The position numbers and the translations under genes were made by a program. Positions 20,000-28,483 of a stretch of 64,000 nucleotides of DNA are shown one piece after another; the first letter of the stretch is position 1, and every line of letters starts with the position of its first letter. This stretch comes from Microbulbifer sp. THAF38. Its GTDB lineage: Bacteria; Pseudomonadota; Gammaproteobacteria; Pseudomonadales; Cellvibrionaceae. The stretch is from the NCBI RefSeq assembly GCF_009363535.1, contig NZ_CP045369.1, positions 4,579,001 through 4,643,000 of the forward strand, in the 5' to 3' direction. Below the pieces are notes generated by a model. It was given only the letters and a program-made list of their open reading frames with translations, was not told the DNA's origin and searched no databases.

Positions 20000-20884
20000 C
20001 TAGCCTTCCGCTTCCAATAATGCGCTGTAGCCCACTTTGTAATCGGGATATTTAAGCTGATAGCCACTGGCGAGCATGCGCTGGTTACTGAGCTTCTTCG
20101 AGCGGCGCTCACTGGTCTGCACAATCTCACGCAGATGGGCACTGGTGTAACCCATCGCCTTCACCAGCCATTGCTGCAGTTCATACATGGGCACCGGCTT
20201 GCTGTCAGCACCAATATACAGTGGCTCCGGCTTCCAACCCTGCTTGTGTCTTTCAACCAGGTGCAGCAAAAAGCCAATGCAGTCATCCACATGAATACGA
20301 TTGCTGAATTGGGGGGGCTGGGGCGGGGCACAGCGACCTGCGCGCACCTGGGAGAGCAGGCGGTCGCGACCGGGGCCATAGATACCGGCAAAGCGTACAA
20401 TGCAGGCACCCGGTATCGCCGAGTGAATAATATCCTCCGCCGCGAGCAGTGCCTCCCCCTGAAAACCACTGGGCACAGGGAGCGTCTGCTCATCGAGAAA
20501 ATCATCGCCGCTTTGGCCATACACGCGGGTGGAAGATGCCCAAATCACCATGCGCGGTGGTTTTGGCAAGCGCGAAACGGCCTCACTCAGCGCCCGGGCA
20601 GTCTCCACATAGGCGCGCTGATAACCGCTTGGGGTATGTTCATCCGGGGTAAATGTGGCGAGGATGATATCGGCACCATCCGCCAGCAGGCGCTCTATAT
20701 CCCCCACCTTGGTCGCATCCCCGCGGCGCCAATTGACGGCATCTGCCCGTCGCTTACTCGCCAGAGCCACCAGTGGATTGCGCCGCATGCCGTATACGCT
20801 GTATTGCTTGCGATCTATATTGAGCGCAAGACGCGCCCCGAGGTCGCCACACCCAAGGATCCAAAGCTTCTCTTTTTGTGTCAT
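20000..20884 (-). CDS. NAD(P)-dependent epimerase/dehydratase-like protein (YeeZ-like)
   Basis: A 294-residue Rossmann-fold protein of the extended short-chain dehydrogenase class. The N terminus holds the dinucleotide loop LGCGDLGARLA (a GxGxxG variant), followed by WRRGDATKV and the segment MVIWASSTRVYGQSGDDFLDE with the Ser-Tyr pair; the usual YxxxK active site is not clean, as in many YeeZ-like members. A region HVDDCIGFLLHLVE fits sugar-nucleotide epimerase relatives. No substrate can be assigned. It is convergent with ridA and close to it, as a similar gene is in pseudomonads. The start has only a weak ribosome-binding site. Confidence 0.8.
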   Translation of the reverse strand: MTQKEKLWILGCGDLGARLALNIDRKQYSVYGMRRNPLVALASKRRADAVNWRRGDATKVGDIERLLADGADIILATFTPDEHTPSGYQRAYVETARALSEAVSRLPKPPRMVIWASSTRVYGQSGDDFLDEQTLPVPSGFQGEALLAAEDIIHSAIPGACIVRFAGIYGPGRDRLLSQVRAGRCAPPQPPQFSNRIHVDDCIGFLLHLVERHKQGWKPEPLYIGADSKPVPMYELQQWLVKAMGYTSAHLREIVQTSERRSKKLSNQRMLASGYQLKYPDYKVGYSALLEAEG

Positions 20885-21115
20885 ATAGTTCCCGGCAATC
20901 GGGCGCCTGGGATAGCGTCGATTGCCATATTCCCTTGATATTGTGCTGTTGCGTCCCGCTGGAGAAACCCTACCTGGGGAACCCCTAGCCTTTTCTCCGG
21001 CCGTTTATGCGGTACGCCAAAAATTATCCGCAAACGATTGCGGCTTTACCGTCCATGAATAACGATGCGGGGCACTTTCGCGCCTCGCCATTCCATCTGC
21101 CACTCTGAAATTGAA

Positions 21116-21376
21116 CTAATTACCGCGCCGTTTGAGTAAGCGGTAGACAGCGAGAAAGATAATCGCACCAATGGTGGCCGTTATTATGTCGCCAAATCCG
21201 AAACCGGTCACGGGTCCACCGAATCCAATCAGGGCGCCCAACCAACCACCGATAAAGGCCCCAATGATGCCAATCACCATTGTGACTATCCAACCACCGG
21301 GATCTTTACCTGGCATGATCCATTTCGCTAAGGCGCCGGCAATCAGTCCGAGAATAATCCAGGATAAAACTCCCAT
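21116..21376 (-). CDS. GlsB/YeaQ/YmgE family membrane protein
   Basis: An 86-residue, very hydrophobic, glycine-rich inner-membrane protein. It has three predicted helices and the family features WIILGLIAGALAKWIMPGKDPGG and GFGDIITATIGAIIFL. Members are described as transglycosylase-associated or general stress proteins of unclear biochemistry. ATG follows GGAGAAACGCC. It is a monocistronic gene divergent from oxyR, with 189 bases between them. Confidence 0.92.
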   Translation of the reverse strand: MGVLSWIILGLIAGALAKWIMPGKDPGGWIVTMVIGIIGAFIGGWLGALIGFGGPVTGFGFGDIITATIGAIIFLAVYRLLKRRGN

Positions 21377-21565
21377 GGCGTTTCTCCATTCTGTTGGCCC
21401 CCATAAGATATAGCAAAATTTTGCGCCTCAATCCCATATACCCTTCCATAATTGGTAATTTTTTCCAACTTTGTGCTTGAGGCGACAGCTTGAAGTTCAG
21501 TAGTGGCCAGCGGCCATTATTTATGAATAATAGCTATCAACTACTATTCTTTAATTGTCTTTACC

Positions 21566-22489
21566 ATGACCCTCAATGAACTGCGCTACATAGTCACTCT
21601 CGCTCAGGAACAGCACTTCGGCCGCGCTGCCGAACGCTGCTTCGTCAGCCAACCGACCCTATCTATCGCGGTAAAAAAGTTGGAGAAAGAGTTGGGGGTC
21701 GCCCTGTTCGAACGCTCCAAGACACGGGTACAGGCCACACCACTGGGAGAGCGCATTGTCGCCCAGGCCCAACTGGTGCTGGAGCAATCCGCCGCCATTA
21801 AAGATATCGCCAGCGCCGGTAAAGACCAACTGGCGAGCCCCCTCTCGGTTGGGGCGATATTCACCATCGGTCCCTATCTGTTCCCTCATTTTATTCCGCA
21901 GCTGCAGCACTTAGCACCGGACATGCCCCTTTATGTAGAAGAGGGTTACACCGCCACCCTGCGCCAGCGCCTGCGCAAGGGGGAGTTGGATGCGATCATT
22001 ATTGCGCTGCCATTCACCGAGCCCGATGTCGTCACCCAGCCACTTTATGACGAGCCCTTTGTAGTTTTAATGCCGGCGGGACACCCCCTTGCACAGCAGG
22101 AATTCATAGAGCCCGAGCAGCTCACCAAAGATAATGTACTGCTGCTGGGGGAGGGCCACTGTTTCCGCGACCAGGTGCTGGAAGCCTGCCCACATTTACA
22201 GGTGACTATGGACAAGGAGAGTGGCGGTGGAGGCATTCGCACAGCTGCCGATGGCAGTTCGCTGGAAACCCTGAGACACATGGTGGCTTCCGGGCTCGGC
22301 ATCACCGTATTGCCATTCTCCGCTGCCACCGCCTCGCAATATGCCAGCGGGCTGCTGGAGACCCGCCCCTTTAAGGCACCCGGCCCTCGACGCACCGTCG
22401 CCCTGGCCTGGCGCGCCAGTTTTCCACGCCACCGTGCTATCGATATATTGCGTGAGGCCATCAGCCAGTGTCACCTGATCGAGCCATAA
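21566..22489 (+). CDS. oxyR: hydrogen peroxide sensing LysR-type regulator OxyR
   Basis: The 307-residue protein is an OxyR-type regulator that activates antioxidant genes on peroxide stress. The N-terminal LysR helix-turn-helix (about 1-60: LNELRYIVTLAQEQHFGRAA) is followed by the sensing domain containing Cys199 and Cys208 in GEGHCFRDQVLEACP, at the same numbers as the redox pair of E. coli OxyR; this is direct support for peroxide sensing by disulphide formation. Its 3' end overlaps the recG start by 22 bases, implying co-transcription and translational coupling. ATG is preceded by a T-rich leader without a strong ribosome-binding site. Confidence 0.96.
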   Translation: MTLNELRYIVTLAQEQHFGRAAERCFVSQPTLSIAVKKLEKELGVALFERSKTRVQATPLGERIVAQAQLVLEQSAAIKDIASAGKDQLASPLSVGAIFTIGPYLFPHFIPQLQHLAPDMPLYVEEGYTATLRQRLRKGELDAIIIALPFTEPDVVTQPLYDEPFVVLMPAGHPLAQQEFIEPEQLTKDNVLLLGEGHCFRDQVLEACPHLQVTMDKESGGGGIRTAADGSSLETLRHMVASGLGITVLPFSAATASQYASGLLETRPFKAPGPRRTVALAWRASFPRHRAIDILREAISQCHLIEP

Positions 22490-24570
22490 ACAGCCTCGCG
22501 GATCAGCCGGTCACCAACCTCAAAGGGGTAGGGGACAAGTTTGCCCAGGTGCTGGCCAAACTGCATATCCACTCCCTGCAGGACCTGCTGTTCCACCTGC
22601 CACTGCGCTACCAGGATCGCACCCGGGTCGTGCCGGTAGCCGGACTCACCGCCGGCATGGACGCCGTTATTGAAGGTGAAGTGACCGCAGCCGATGTGGT
22701 CTTCGGCCGCCGACGCAGCTTGGTAGTGAAGCTGCAGGATATGAGCGGCAGTATCACCCTGCGTTTTTTCCACTTTTCTGCAGCGCAGAAAAATCGCTTT
22801 GCCCGCGGTATCCGCGTGCGTTGCTTCGGCGAGGCACGACGCGGCGCCGCCGGCCTGGAGCTGTACCACCCGGAAACTGAGGTGGTCGGCAGTGAAAACG
22901 CCGCTACTGAGGAAACCCTGACACCGGTTTACCCCCTGACCGAAGGCGTTAGCCAGGGGCGTATGCGCGACCTGATGCAGCAGGCAGTGGCTCTACTGCG
23001 AAGCGGAGCGGTTACTGAGCTGCTACCCGCTGAGTTGTTACCAAAAACACTGCGTTATCCCCTGAGTGACGCCCTGATTTATTTGCATTCGCCCCCTGCC
23101 GGCACCCAGCTGGAACAGCTCGCCGCCGGCACGCATCCCGCGCAGCAGCGCCTGGCATTGGAAGAACTGCTCGCACACCACTTGAGCCTGCTGGAACTGC
23201 GGCGCAACAGCGCCAGGGTCGCGGCACCGCCACTGCCCGTAAACAAATCCCTGGAGAGGGATTTTCGCTCGCGCCTGCCATTTGCGCTCACCGGTGCACA
23301 ACAGCGGGTCTGCGAGGAGATCGCCGAAGACCTCGCCCAGGACATCCCCATGATGCGCCTGCTGCAAGGTGACGTCGGCGCCGGCAAGACTCTGGTAGCC
23401 GCCATGGCCGCCCTCAAAGGCATCGGCGCTGGGGCTCAGGTGGTGGTGATGGCACCGACTGAGATTCTCGCCGAACAACACAGAATCAACTTCTGCAACT
23501 GGCTTGAACCTCTCGGTGTTCAGGTCGCGCAACTCACCGGTAGCTTAAAGGCCGCCGAGCGACGCGAGCAGTTGGGCAAAATTGCCAGTGGCGAGGCGCA
23601 GCTGGTGGTGGGCACCCACGCGCTCTTCCAGGAAGGCGTGGTATTCCACAATTTGGTGCTGGTAATTATCGACGAGCAACACCGCTTCGGGGTGCGCCAG
23701 CGTTTGGAGTTGCGCGAGAAGGGCGCTGCCAGCGGAGCGACCGGCAGGCTGCAGCCACACCAGTTGATCATGACCGCTACCCCGATACCCCGCACCCTGG
23801 CAATGTCCGCCTTTGCCGACCTGGATTGCTCCATCATCGACGAGCTGCCCCCCGGGCGCCAGCCGATCAACACCGTGGCAATCTCCAACGATCGCCGCGA
23901 TCAGGTGATGGAAAGAGTGCACTGTGCCATCGCCGAAGGGCGCCAGGCCTATTGGGTCTGTACCCTGATTGAGGAGTCCGAGAGCCTGCAGGCTCAGGCA
24001 GCGGAGTCCACCGCCGAGGTATTAGCGGAGATGCTCGACGGTGCGCGCGTAGCCCTGGTACACGGGCGCCTCAAGCCGGAACAGAAAGAGCAGGTTATGA
24101 GTGCCTTTAAAGCCGGTGAGGTGGATCTGCTTGTAGCAACAACGGTGATCGAGGTCGGGGTGGATGTGCCCAATGCCAGCCTGATGATTATCGAAAACCC
24201 CGAACGCCTGGGCCTCGCCCAGCTGCACCAGCTACGCGGTCGGGTAGGGCGCGGTTCTATTGCCAGTCACTGTGTACTGCTTTACGGCACTCCGCTTTCA
24301 CAAAATGGCCGCGCGCGTTTACAGGCACTGCGCCAGCACAGCGACGGCTTCGCCATCGCGGAAGAGGACCTGCGTTTGCGCGGCCCCGGTGAAATTCTCG
24401 GCACCCGCCAGACCGGGGAGATCCAGCACCGCATCGCCGACCTACAGCGGGATGCGGAACTGCTGCCGCAGGTGCAAAAAATCGCCGTATCTCCGGCTCT
24501 GAATCAGGAAATGCGCAGCCAGCTGATCAAGCGCTGGCTACAGAACAAGCCCCGCTTTGCCGAGGCTTGA
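22468..24570 (+). CDS. recG: ATP-dependent DNA helicase RecG
   Basis: RecG remodels stalled replication forks and Holliday junctions. The 700-residue protein has the N-terminal wedge/OB domain (NLKGVGDKFAQVLAKL, then LLFHLPLRYQDRT), helicase motifs I (GDVGAGKTLVAA), II (IIDEQHRFGV), III (TATPIPRTLA) and VI (QLRGRVGRG), and the C-terminal TRG-like motif. It starts with GTG inside oxyR; no other start preserves the conserved N terminus, so the 22-base overlap is real. The oxyR-recG pairing also occurs in pseudomonads. Confidence 0.96.
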   Translation: MSPDRAINSLADQPVTNLKGVGDKFAQVLAKLHIHSLQDLLFHLPLRYQDRTRVVPVAGLTAGMDAVIEGEVTAADVVFGRRRSLVVKLQDMSGSITLRFFHFSAAQKNRFARGIRVRCFGEARRGAAGLELYHPETEVVGSENAATEETLTPVYPLTEGVSQGRMRDLMQQAVALLRSGAVTELLPAELLPKTLRYPLSDALIYLHSPPAGTQLEQLAAGTHPAQQRLALEELLAHHLSLLELRRNSARVAAPPLPVNKSLERDFRSRLPFALTGAQQRVCEEIAEDLAQDIPMMRLLQGDVGAGKTLVAAMAALKGIGAGAQVVVMAPTEILAEQHRINFCNWLEPLGVQVAQLTGSLKAAERREQLGKIASGEAQLVVGTHALFQEGVVFHNLVLVIIDEQHRFGVRQRLELREKGAASGATGRLQPHQLIMTATPIPRTLAMSAFADLDCSIIDELPPGRQPINTVAISNDRRDQVMERVHCAIAEGRQAYWVCTLIEESESLQAQAAESTAEVLAEMLDGARVALVHGRLKPEQKEQVMSAFKAGEVDLLVATTVIEVGVDVPNASLMIIENPERLGLAQLHQLRGRVGRGSIASHCVLLYGTPLSQNGRARLQALRQHSDGFAIAEEDLRLRGPGEILGTRQTGEIQHRIADLQRDAELLPQVQKIAVSPALNQEMRSQLIKRWLQNKPRFAEA

Positions 24571-24582
24571 TACCTGGGCGCC

Positions 24583-25902
24583 TCAGTGGGCGCCGATAGT
24601 ATTTTGCTGGTCGTTGGCATTTACACTGTTGTAATTGGAGTCATAGTAGACCTCCTCATCCAGTGCGCCCTCACTCTTCGCCACCACGCTGCTCACCACC
24701 GCATCGCCGGTGATATTCACTGCAGTGCGCACCATATCCAACAAGCGGTCGACGCCGATAATAATCGCGATACCCTCCAGCGGCAGACCCACCTGCTGCA
24801 GCACCATACCGAGCATGATCAGACCAACTCCGGGCACACCCGCGGTACCAATGGAGGCCAGAGTTGCCGTCAGAATTACGGTGAGATAGCCGGTAAAACC
24901 AATATCAATGCCATAGAATTGGGCGATAAAGACCGTAGCCACCCCCTGCATAATCGCGGTGCCATCCATATTAATAGTGGCGCCAAGGGGTACAGTAAAA
25001 GCAGCGATCTTGTTATCGACGCCGAGACGCTTTTCCACCGTCGACAGGGTTACCGGGATGGTAGCCGCTGAGGATGCGGTACTGAAAGCGAAGACCATGG
25101 TCGACCACATTTTCTTTAGCAGCTCCAGCGGGTTGAGGCCGCTCAAAAGCTTCAAGATTATCGAGTAAACACCCAGAGCATGGAGCAACAGGGCAGATAA
25201 AACGACCAGGAAGTATTTACCCAGTTGCACTAACCCACTGAATCCAAGATCCGCAAATGTCTTCGCCAAGAGAGCGAATACTCCATAGGGTGCAAATACC
25301 ATCAGCACTCCAACCATGCGCAGTACAACGGTATTCAAATCGTTAAAGAAAGCGGCAATTCGCTGGCCCGGCTCACCGCAACGGGAAATCGCGTAGCCCA
25401 TCAACAGGGCAAACACGATAATCTGCAGCATATTGCCTTCGGCCATAGCCGCGACCGGGTTGGTGGGGAAGATATTCACCAGGACTTCAGAAAGGGGCGG
25501 AGACTCCTTTGGCTGGAATGTAGAATTTACTGTCGCAGCGGCCTCACTCACACCAACCCCAGGCTGGAATACCAGTGCCAGGCACAGGGCCACTGTTATG
25601 GCAATCGCCGTAGTGAGCATGTAAAGCAGGACAGTTTTACCCGCCAGCGGCCCGATCCGACTGCCCTCTGACAGGGCACAGGCACCGCTGATCAAGGAAA
25701 CCAATACCAGTGGCACCACCATCAATTTCAGCGAGGCGATAAAGATCCGGCCGATGATGTCGAAGAGCCCCTCTGTCAGATAGAGATTGATGGCCTCGGT
25801 AACGCCGGCACCCAACAACTGGCTGGCATTCAAGTAATTGAACAAGACCCCCAGGCCGATGCCCGCCACCATCCCCAGAAGAATTTTGGTCGTAAGCCCC
25901 AT
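24583..25902 (-). CDS. dicarboxylate/amino acid:cation symporter (DAACS family)
   Basis: A 439-residue sodium- or proton-coupled importer for glutamate, aspartate or C4-dicarboxylates. It has about eight membrane helices and two hairpin motifs. Signature segments are the serine-rich STASSAATIPVTL hairpin, NMDGTAIMQG in TM7, and GIGTAGVPG-like SIGTAGVPGVG in HP2. The C terminus is an acidic tail. The substrate cannot be fixed from sequence. It is convergent with recG (12-base gap) and its ATG has AGAGAAG upstream. Confidence 0.93.
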   Translation of the reverse strand: MGLTTKILLGMVAGIGLGVLFNYLNASQLLGAGVTEAINLYLTEGLFDIIGRIFIASLKLMVVPLVLVSLISGACALSEGSRIGPLAGKTVLLYMLTTAIAITVALCLALVFQPGVGVSEAAATVNSTFQPKESPPLSEVLVNIFPTNPVAAMAEGNMLQIIVFALLMGYAISRCGEPGQRIAAFFNDLNTVVLRMVGVLMVFAPYGVFALLAKTFADLGFSGLVQLGKYFLVVLSALLLHALGVYSIILKLLSGLNPLELLKKMWSTMVFAFSTASSAATIPVTLSTVEKRLGVDNKIAAFTVPLGATINMDGTAIMQGVATVFIAQFYGIDIGFTGYLTVILTATLASIGTAGVPGVGLIMLGMVLQQVGLPLEGIAIIIGVDRLLDMVRTAVNITGDAVVSSVVAKSEGALDEEVYYDSNYNSVNANDQQNTIGAH

Positions 25903-26013
25903 AACAAGCTTCTCTTTATAAATTCATTGTTTTCATTAAAGGGAGCACTATATCCATTGCCGCCCCGGTGAGCAAAAATCCAACGGGGTGGCGCCAGCCG
26001 CCAGAGGGCAGGG

Positions 26014-26019
26014 TACAAT
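26014..26019 (+). promoter_or_regulatory. -10-like TACAAT before ubiC
   Basis: TACAAT lies 29 bases ahead of the preferred TTG start of ubiC, inside the longer possible reading frame. This placement argues for the shorter ubiC product. No convincing -35 was identified. Confidence 0.35.
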
Positions 26020-26048
26020 GCCCCCTTTTGCAGACTGCGGAGTTATCG

Positions 26049-26630
26049 TTGCACCAATCTCCATTTGTACCTGCGGGCGATTGGCAGGGGCGGCCATTTG
26101 AACCGGCGCAGTCCCAGCCACCGGAAAACCTGATGCCGTGGCTGGCGTACACCGGTTCGCTCACTGCAGCCCTGAAGCAATTAAGTGGGGGGGACTTTAG
26201 CGTGCGGGTACTCGGCCAGAGCTGGCAACTGCCCCGCGCCGAGGAGTGCCGCGCACTCAATTTAAATCGCCGCAGCCGCGCCCTGGTGCGAGAGGTTCTA
26301 TTGCTGGGCTGTGGCCAGCCCTGGGTTTACGCTCGTAGTGTCCTGCCCCTGCGCAGCCTGCAGGGCAAGTCCCGCAACCTGCGCAGCCTGGACAGCCGCC
26401 CCCTGGGGGAGCTGCTTTTCAGCGAACCGGGGATTCGCCGCGGTGAGATAGAGTTCAACCAATTGCGCCGCAACCCCGATTTGCAGGCTCAAGGGCTCTG
26501 CAACGAGGGCGATAACGTCTGGGGGCGCCGTTCAATATTTTGGCTGCGGGGCAAACCCCTGCTGGTGGCAGAGGCCTTCCTCACGCACTTTCGTCCCGAC
26601 GGCCCACCCATAGCCCCCACAAACCAATAA
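26049..26630 (+). CDS. ubiC: chorismate-pyruvate lyase
   Basis: Converts chorismate to 4-hydroxybenzoate and pyruvate, the first committed step of ubiquinone synthesis. Family features are PWLAYTGSLTAALKQL near the N terminus, FSVRVLGQSW, the VREVLLLGCGQPWVYARSVLP core and the C-terminal WGRRSIFWLRGKPLLVAEAFL. The TTG at 26049 with GGAG six bases upstream gives 193 residues, close to family size; a GTG at 25968 would add 27 residues but lacks a ribosome-binding site and contains a promoter-like TACAAT. ubiA follows 24 bases later, giving a ubiCA operon. Confidence 0.9.
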   Translation: MHQSPFVPAGDWQGRPFEPAQSQPPENLMPWLAYTGSLTAALKQLSGGDFSVRVLGQSWQLPRAEECRALNLNRRSRALVREVLLLGCGQPWVYARSVLPLRSLQGKSRNLRSLDSRPLGELLFSEPGIRRGEIEFNQLRRNPDLQAQGLCNEGDNVWGRRSIFWLRGKPLLVAEAFLTHFRPDGPPIAPTNQ

Positions 26631-26654
26631 CCAAACACAGGGAGATAAGCTACC

Positions 26655-27536
26655 GTGATCAGCCAACAAATCGCCGCGCGCTGGCCCGCAGTAATGCCCT
26701 ATTGGCAATTGGCGCGTATGGATAGGCCCATCGGCTCCCTGCTACTGCTATGGCCAACCTGGGCCGCACTTTGGCTCGCCGCGGGCGGCTGGCCAGGGCA
26801 GCACCTGTTTGCGGTGTTCACTCTGGGAGTCATACTGATGCGCGCGGCCGGCTGTGCGGTAAACGACTTTGCCGACCGCGAGATTGACGGCCATGTAAAG
26901 CGCACCGCCACGCGCCCCCTCGCCACAGGAAGCATTACCCCCAAGGCAGCCCTGGGCCTCTTTGCCGGGCTCAGCTTCGCGGCTTTTCTACTGGTCCTCA
27001 CCACCAACCTGCTCACGATTTTATTGTCATTGCCAGCACTGGCATTGGCCTTCTGCTACCCCTTCGCAAAGCGCCATACTCACCTGCCACAAGTGGTACT
27101 GGGTGCGGCATTCAGTATGGGCATCCCCATGGCTTTTGCCGCAGTGACTGGCGAAGTCCCGCCACAGGCTTGGCTTCTTTATACTGCCAACCTGTTGTGG
27201 ACTCTCTGCTACGACACCTTCTACGCCATGGTGGATCGGGATGACGACCTGAAAATCGGGGTCAAATCCACGGCAATTCTGTTCGGGGATATGGACAGAG
27301 CCATGACTGCAGCCCTGCAGTTTTTGGTGTTATTGGCACTACTGTTGATGGGCCAGCGCTTTGCTCTCGGAGCCATTTACTATGTGGCTATGGCTATCGT
27401 GGCGGCATTCTTCTGCTACCAGCAGTGGCTGATCCGCGACCGGGACAGAAACGCCTGCTTCAAAGCATTTCTCCATAACAACTGGGTCGGATTGGCGATA
27501 TTTGCCGGAATATTCCTGCATTACCTCTTCAATTGA
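26655..27536 (+). CDS. ubiA: 4-hydroxybenzoate polyprenyltransferase
   Basis: Transfers the polyprenyl side chain to 4-hydroxybenzoate at the inner membrane, the step after UbiC. The 293-residue protein has seven to nine hydrophobic helices and both aspartate-rich motifs: [15 protein letters not shown] around residue 76 and [17 protein letters not shown] around residue 190. GTG start behind GGAGATAAGC. Directly downstream of ubiC, so substrate is handed from one product to the next. Confidence 0.95.
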   Translation: MISQQIAARWPAVMPYWQLARMDRPIGSLLLLWPTWAALWLAAGGWPGQHLFAVFTLGVILMRAAGCAVNDFADREIDGHVKRTATRPLATGSITPKAALGLFAGLSFAAFLLVLTTNLLTILLSLPALALAFCYPFAKRHTHLPQVVLGAAFSMGIPMAFAAVTGEVPPQAWLLYTANLLWTLCYDTFYAMVDRDDDLKIGVKSTAILFGDMDRAMTAALQFLVLLALLLMGQRFALGAIYYVAMAIVAAFFCYQQWLIRDRDRNACFKAFLHNNWVGLAIFAGIFLHYLFN

Positions 27537-27561
27537 TCCAGGTCTGGGAGTTGAGGCATAA

Positions 27562-27595
27562 CCGTCATATATTTGTCATATAAATCCCGTTTAAT
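27562..27595 (+). promoter_or_regulatory. Pho box and -10 of phoB promoter
   Basis: CCGTCATATATTTGTCAT (27562-27579) matches the tandem PhoB-binding consensus CTGTCATAWAWCTGTCAY at most positions. A -10-like TTTAAT (27590-27595) follows after exactly ten bases, the arrangement of PhoB-activated promoters where the Pho box replaces the -35. phoB starts 50 bases further, so phoBR is probably autoactivated. Confidence 0.85.
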
Positions 27596-27645
27596 CCCCG
27601 GTCATAACCGGGAACTTCTGACAACAGAACGGGTATGGCAGCCAA

Positions 27646-28350
27646 ATGCACAGTAAAACAATCCTGATTGTCGACGACGAAGCAGCAGTCCGCGATATGC
27701 TACGGGTGGCGTTGGAAATGGCAGACTACCGCTGCCTGGAGGCGGAGAACGCCCAGGAGGCCCACGCCCTGGTCATCGACGAAAAGCCAGACCTCATTCT
27801 CCTCGATTGGATGCTGCCCGATGTATCCGGTGTGGAGCTGGCCCGCCGCCTCAAACGCGACGAGCTGACCACTGCGGTGCCCATTATCATGCTCACCGCC
27901 AAAGGTGAAGAAGATAATAAAATCAAAGGGTTAGAGACGGGCGCCGACGACTATATCACCAAGCCATTCTCCCCCCGCGAACTGGTGGCGCGCCTCAAGG
28001 CAGTGCTGCGCCGCGCCGGCCCAGCCACCCCCGAAGACCCCCTCAGCGCCGGAGATTTGGTTCTGGACCCTCTCAGCCACAGGGTCAACATCAAGGGACA
28101 GCCGGTGGATATGGGCCCGACCGAATTTCGCCTGCTGACCTTCTTCCTCTCTCACCAGGAGCGTGCCTACACCCGCACCCAGCTGCTGGACCATGTCTGG
28201 GGCGGTAATGTGTATGTGGAGGAGCGCACGGTCGACGTGCATATCCGCCGCCTGCGCAAGGCGCTGGCACTGGATGGTCACGACCGCTATATCCAGACGG
28301 TGCGCGGCACCGGCTATCGATTTTCTGTGCAAACTGTCGAAAAAGTGTGA
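27646..28350 (+). CDS. phoB: phosphate regulon response regulator PhoB
   Basis: An OmpR-type response regulator that activates phosphate-starvation genes. The 234-residue protein has a receiver domain (1-120) with acidic pocket DDE at 10-12, phospho-accepting Asp54 in LLDWMLPD and the switch region IIMLTAKGEED, followed by a winged-helix DNA-binding domain (about 130-232) with PTEFRLLTFFL and VHIRRLRKAL. It is expressed from a Pho box promoter and paired with phoR, which starts 133 bases later. The pst operon whose genes it would control lies about 9-14 kb away in the window. Confidence 0.97.
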   Translation: MHSKTILIVDDEAAVRDMLRVALEMADYRCLEAENAQEAHALVIDEKPDLILLDWMLPDVSGVELARRLKRDELTTAVPIIMLTAKGEEDNKIKGLETGADDYITKPFSPRELVARLKAVLRRAGPATPEDPLSAGDLVLDPLSHRVNIKGQPVDMGPTEFRLLTFFLSHQERAYTRTQLLDHVWGGNVYVEERTVDVHIRRLRKALALDGHDRYIQTVRGTGYRFSVQTVEKV

Positions 28351-28483
28351 CAATCCCCTGGATCGGCACTGACTCCCGCGGTAACCCTTGGTCATTCCTG
28401 TAGAGGACCGGGTTTCTAAGATGTACTGAGTGCGGGGGTGGACACCAGCCCTCCCGACGACCGCCAGGTAACACGGCAAGGCT

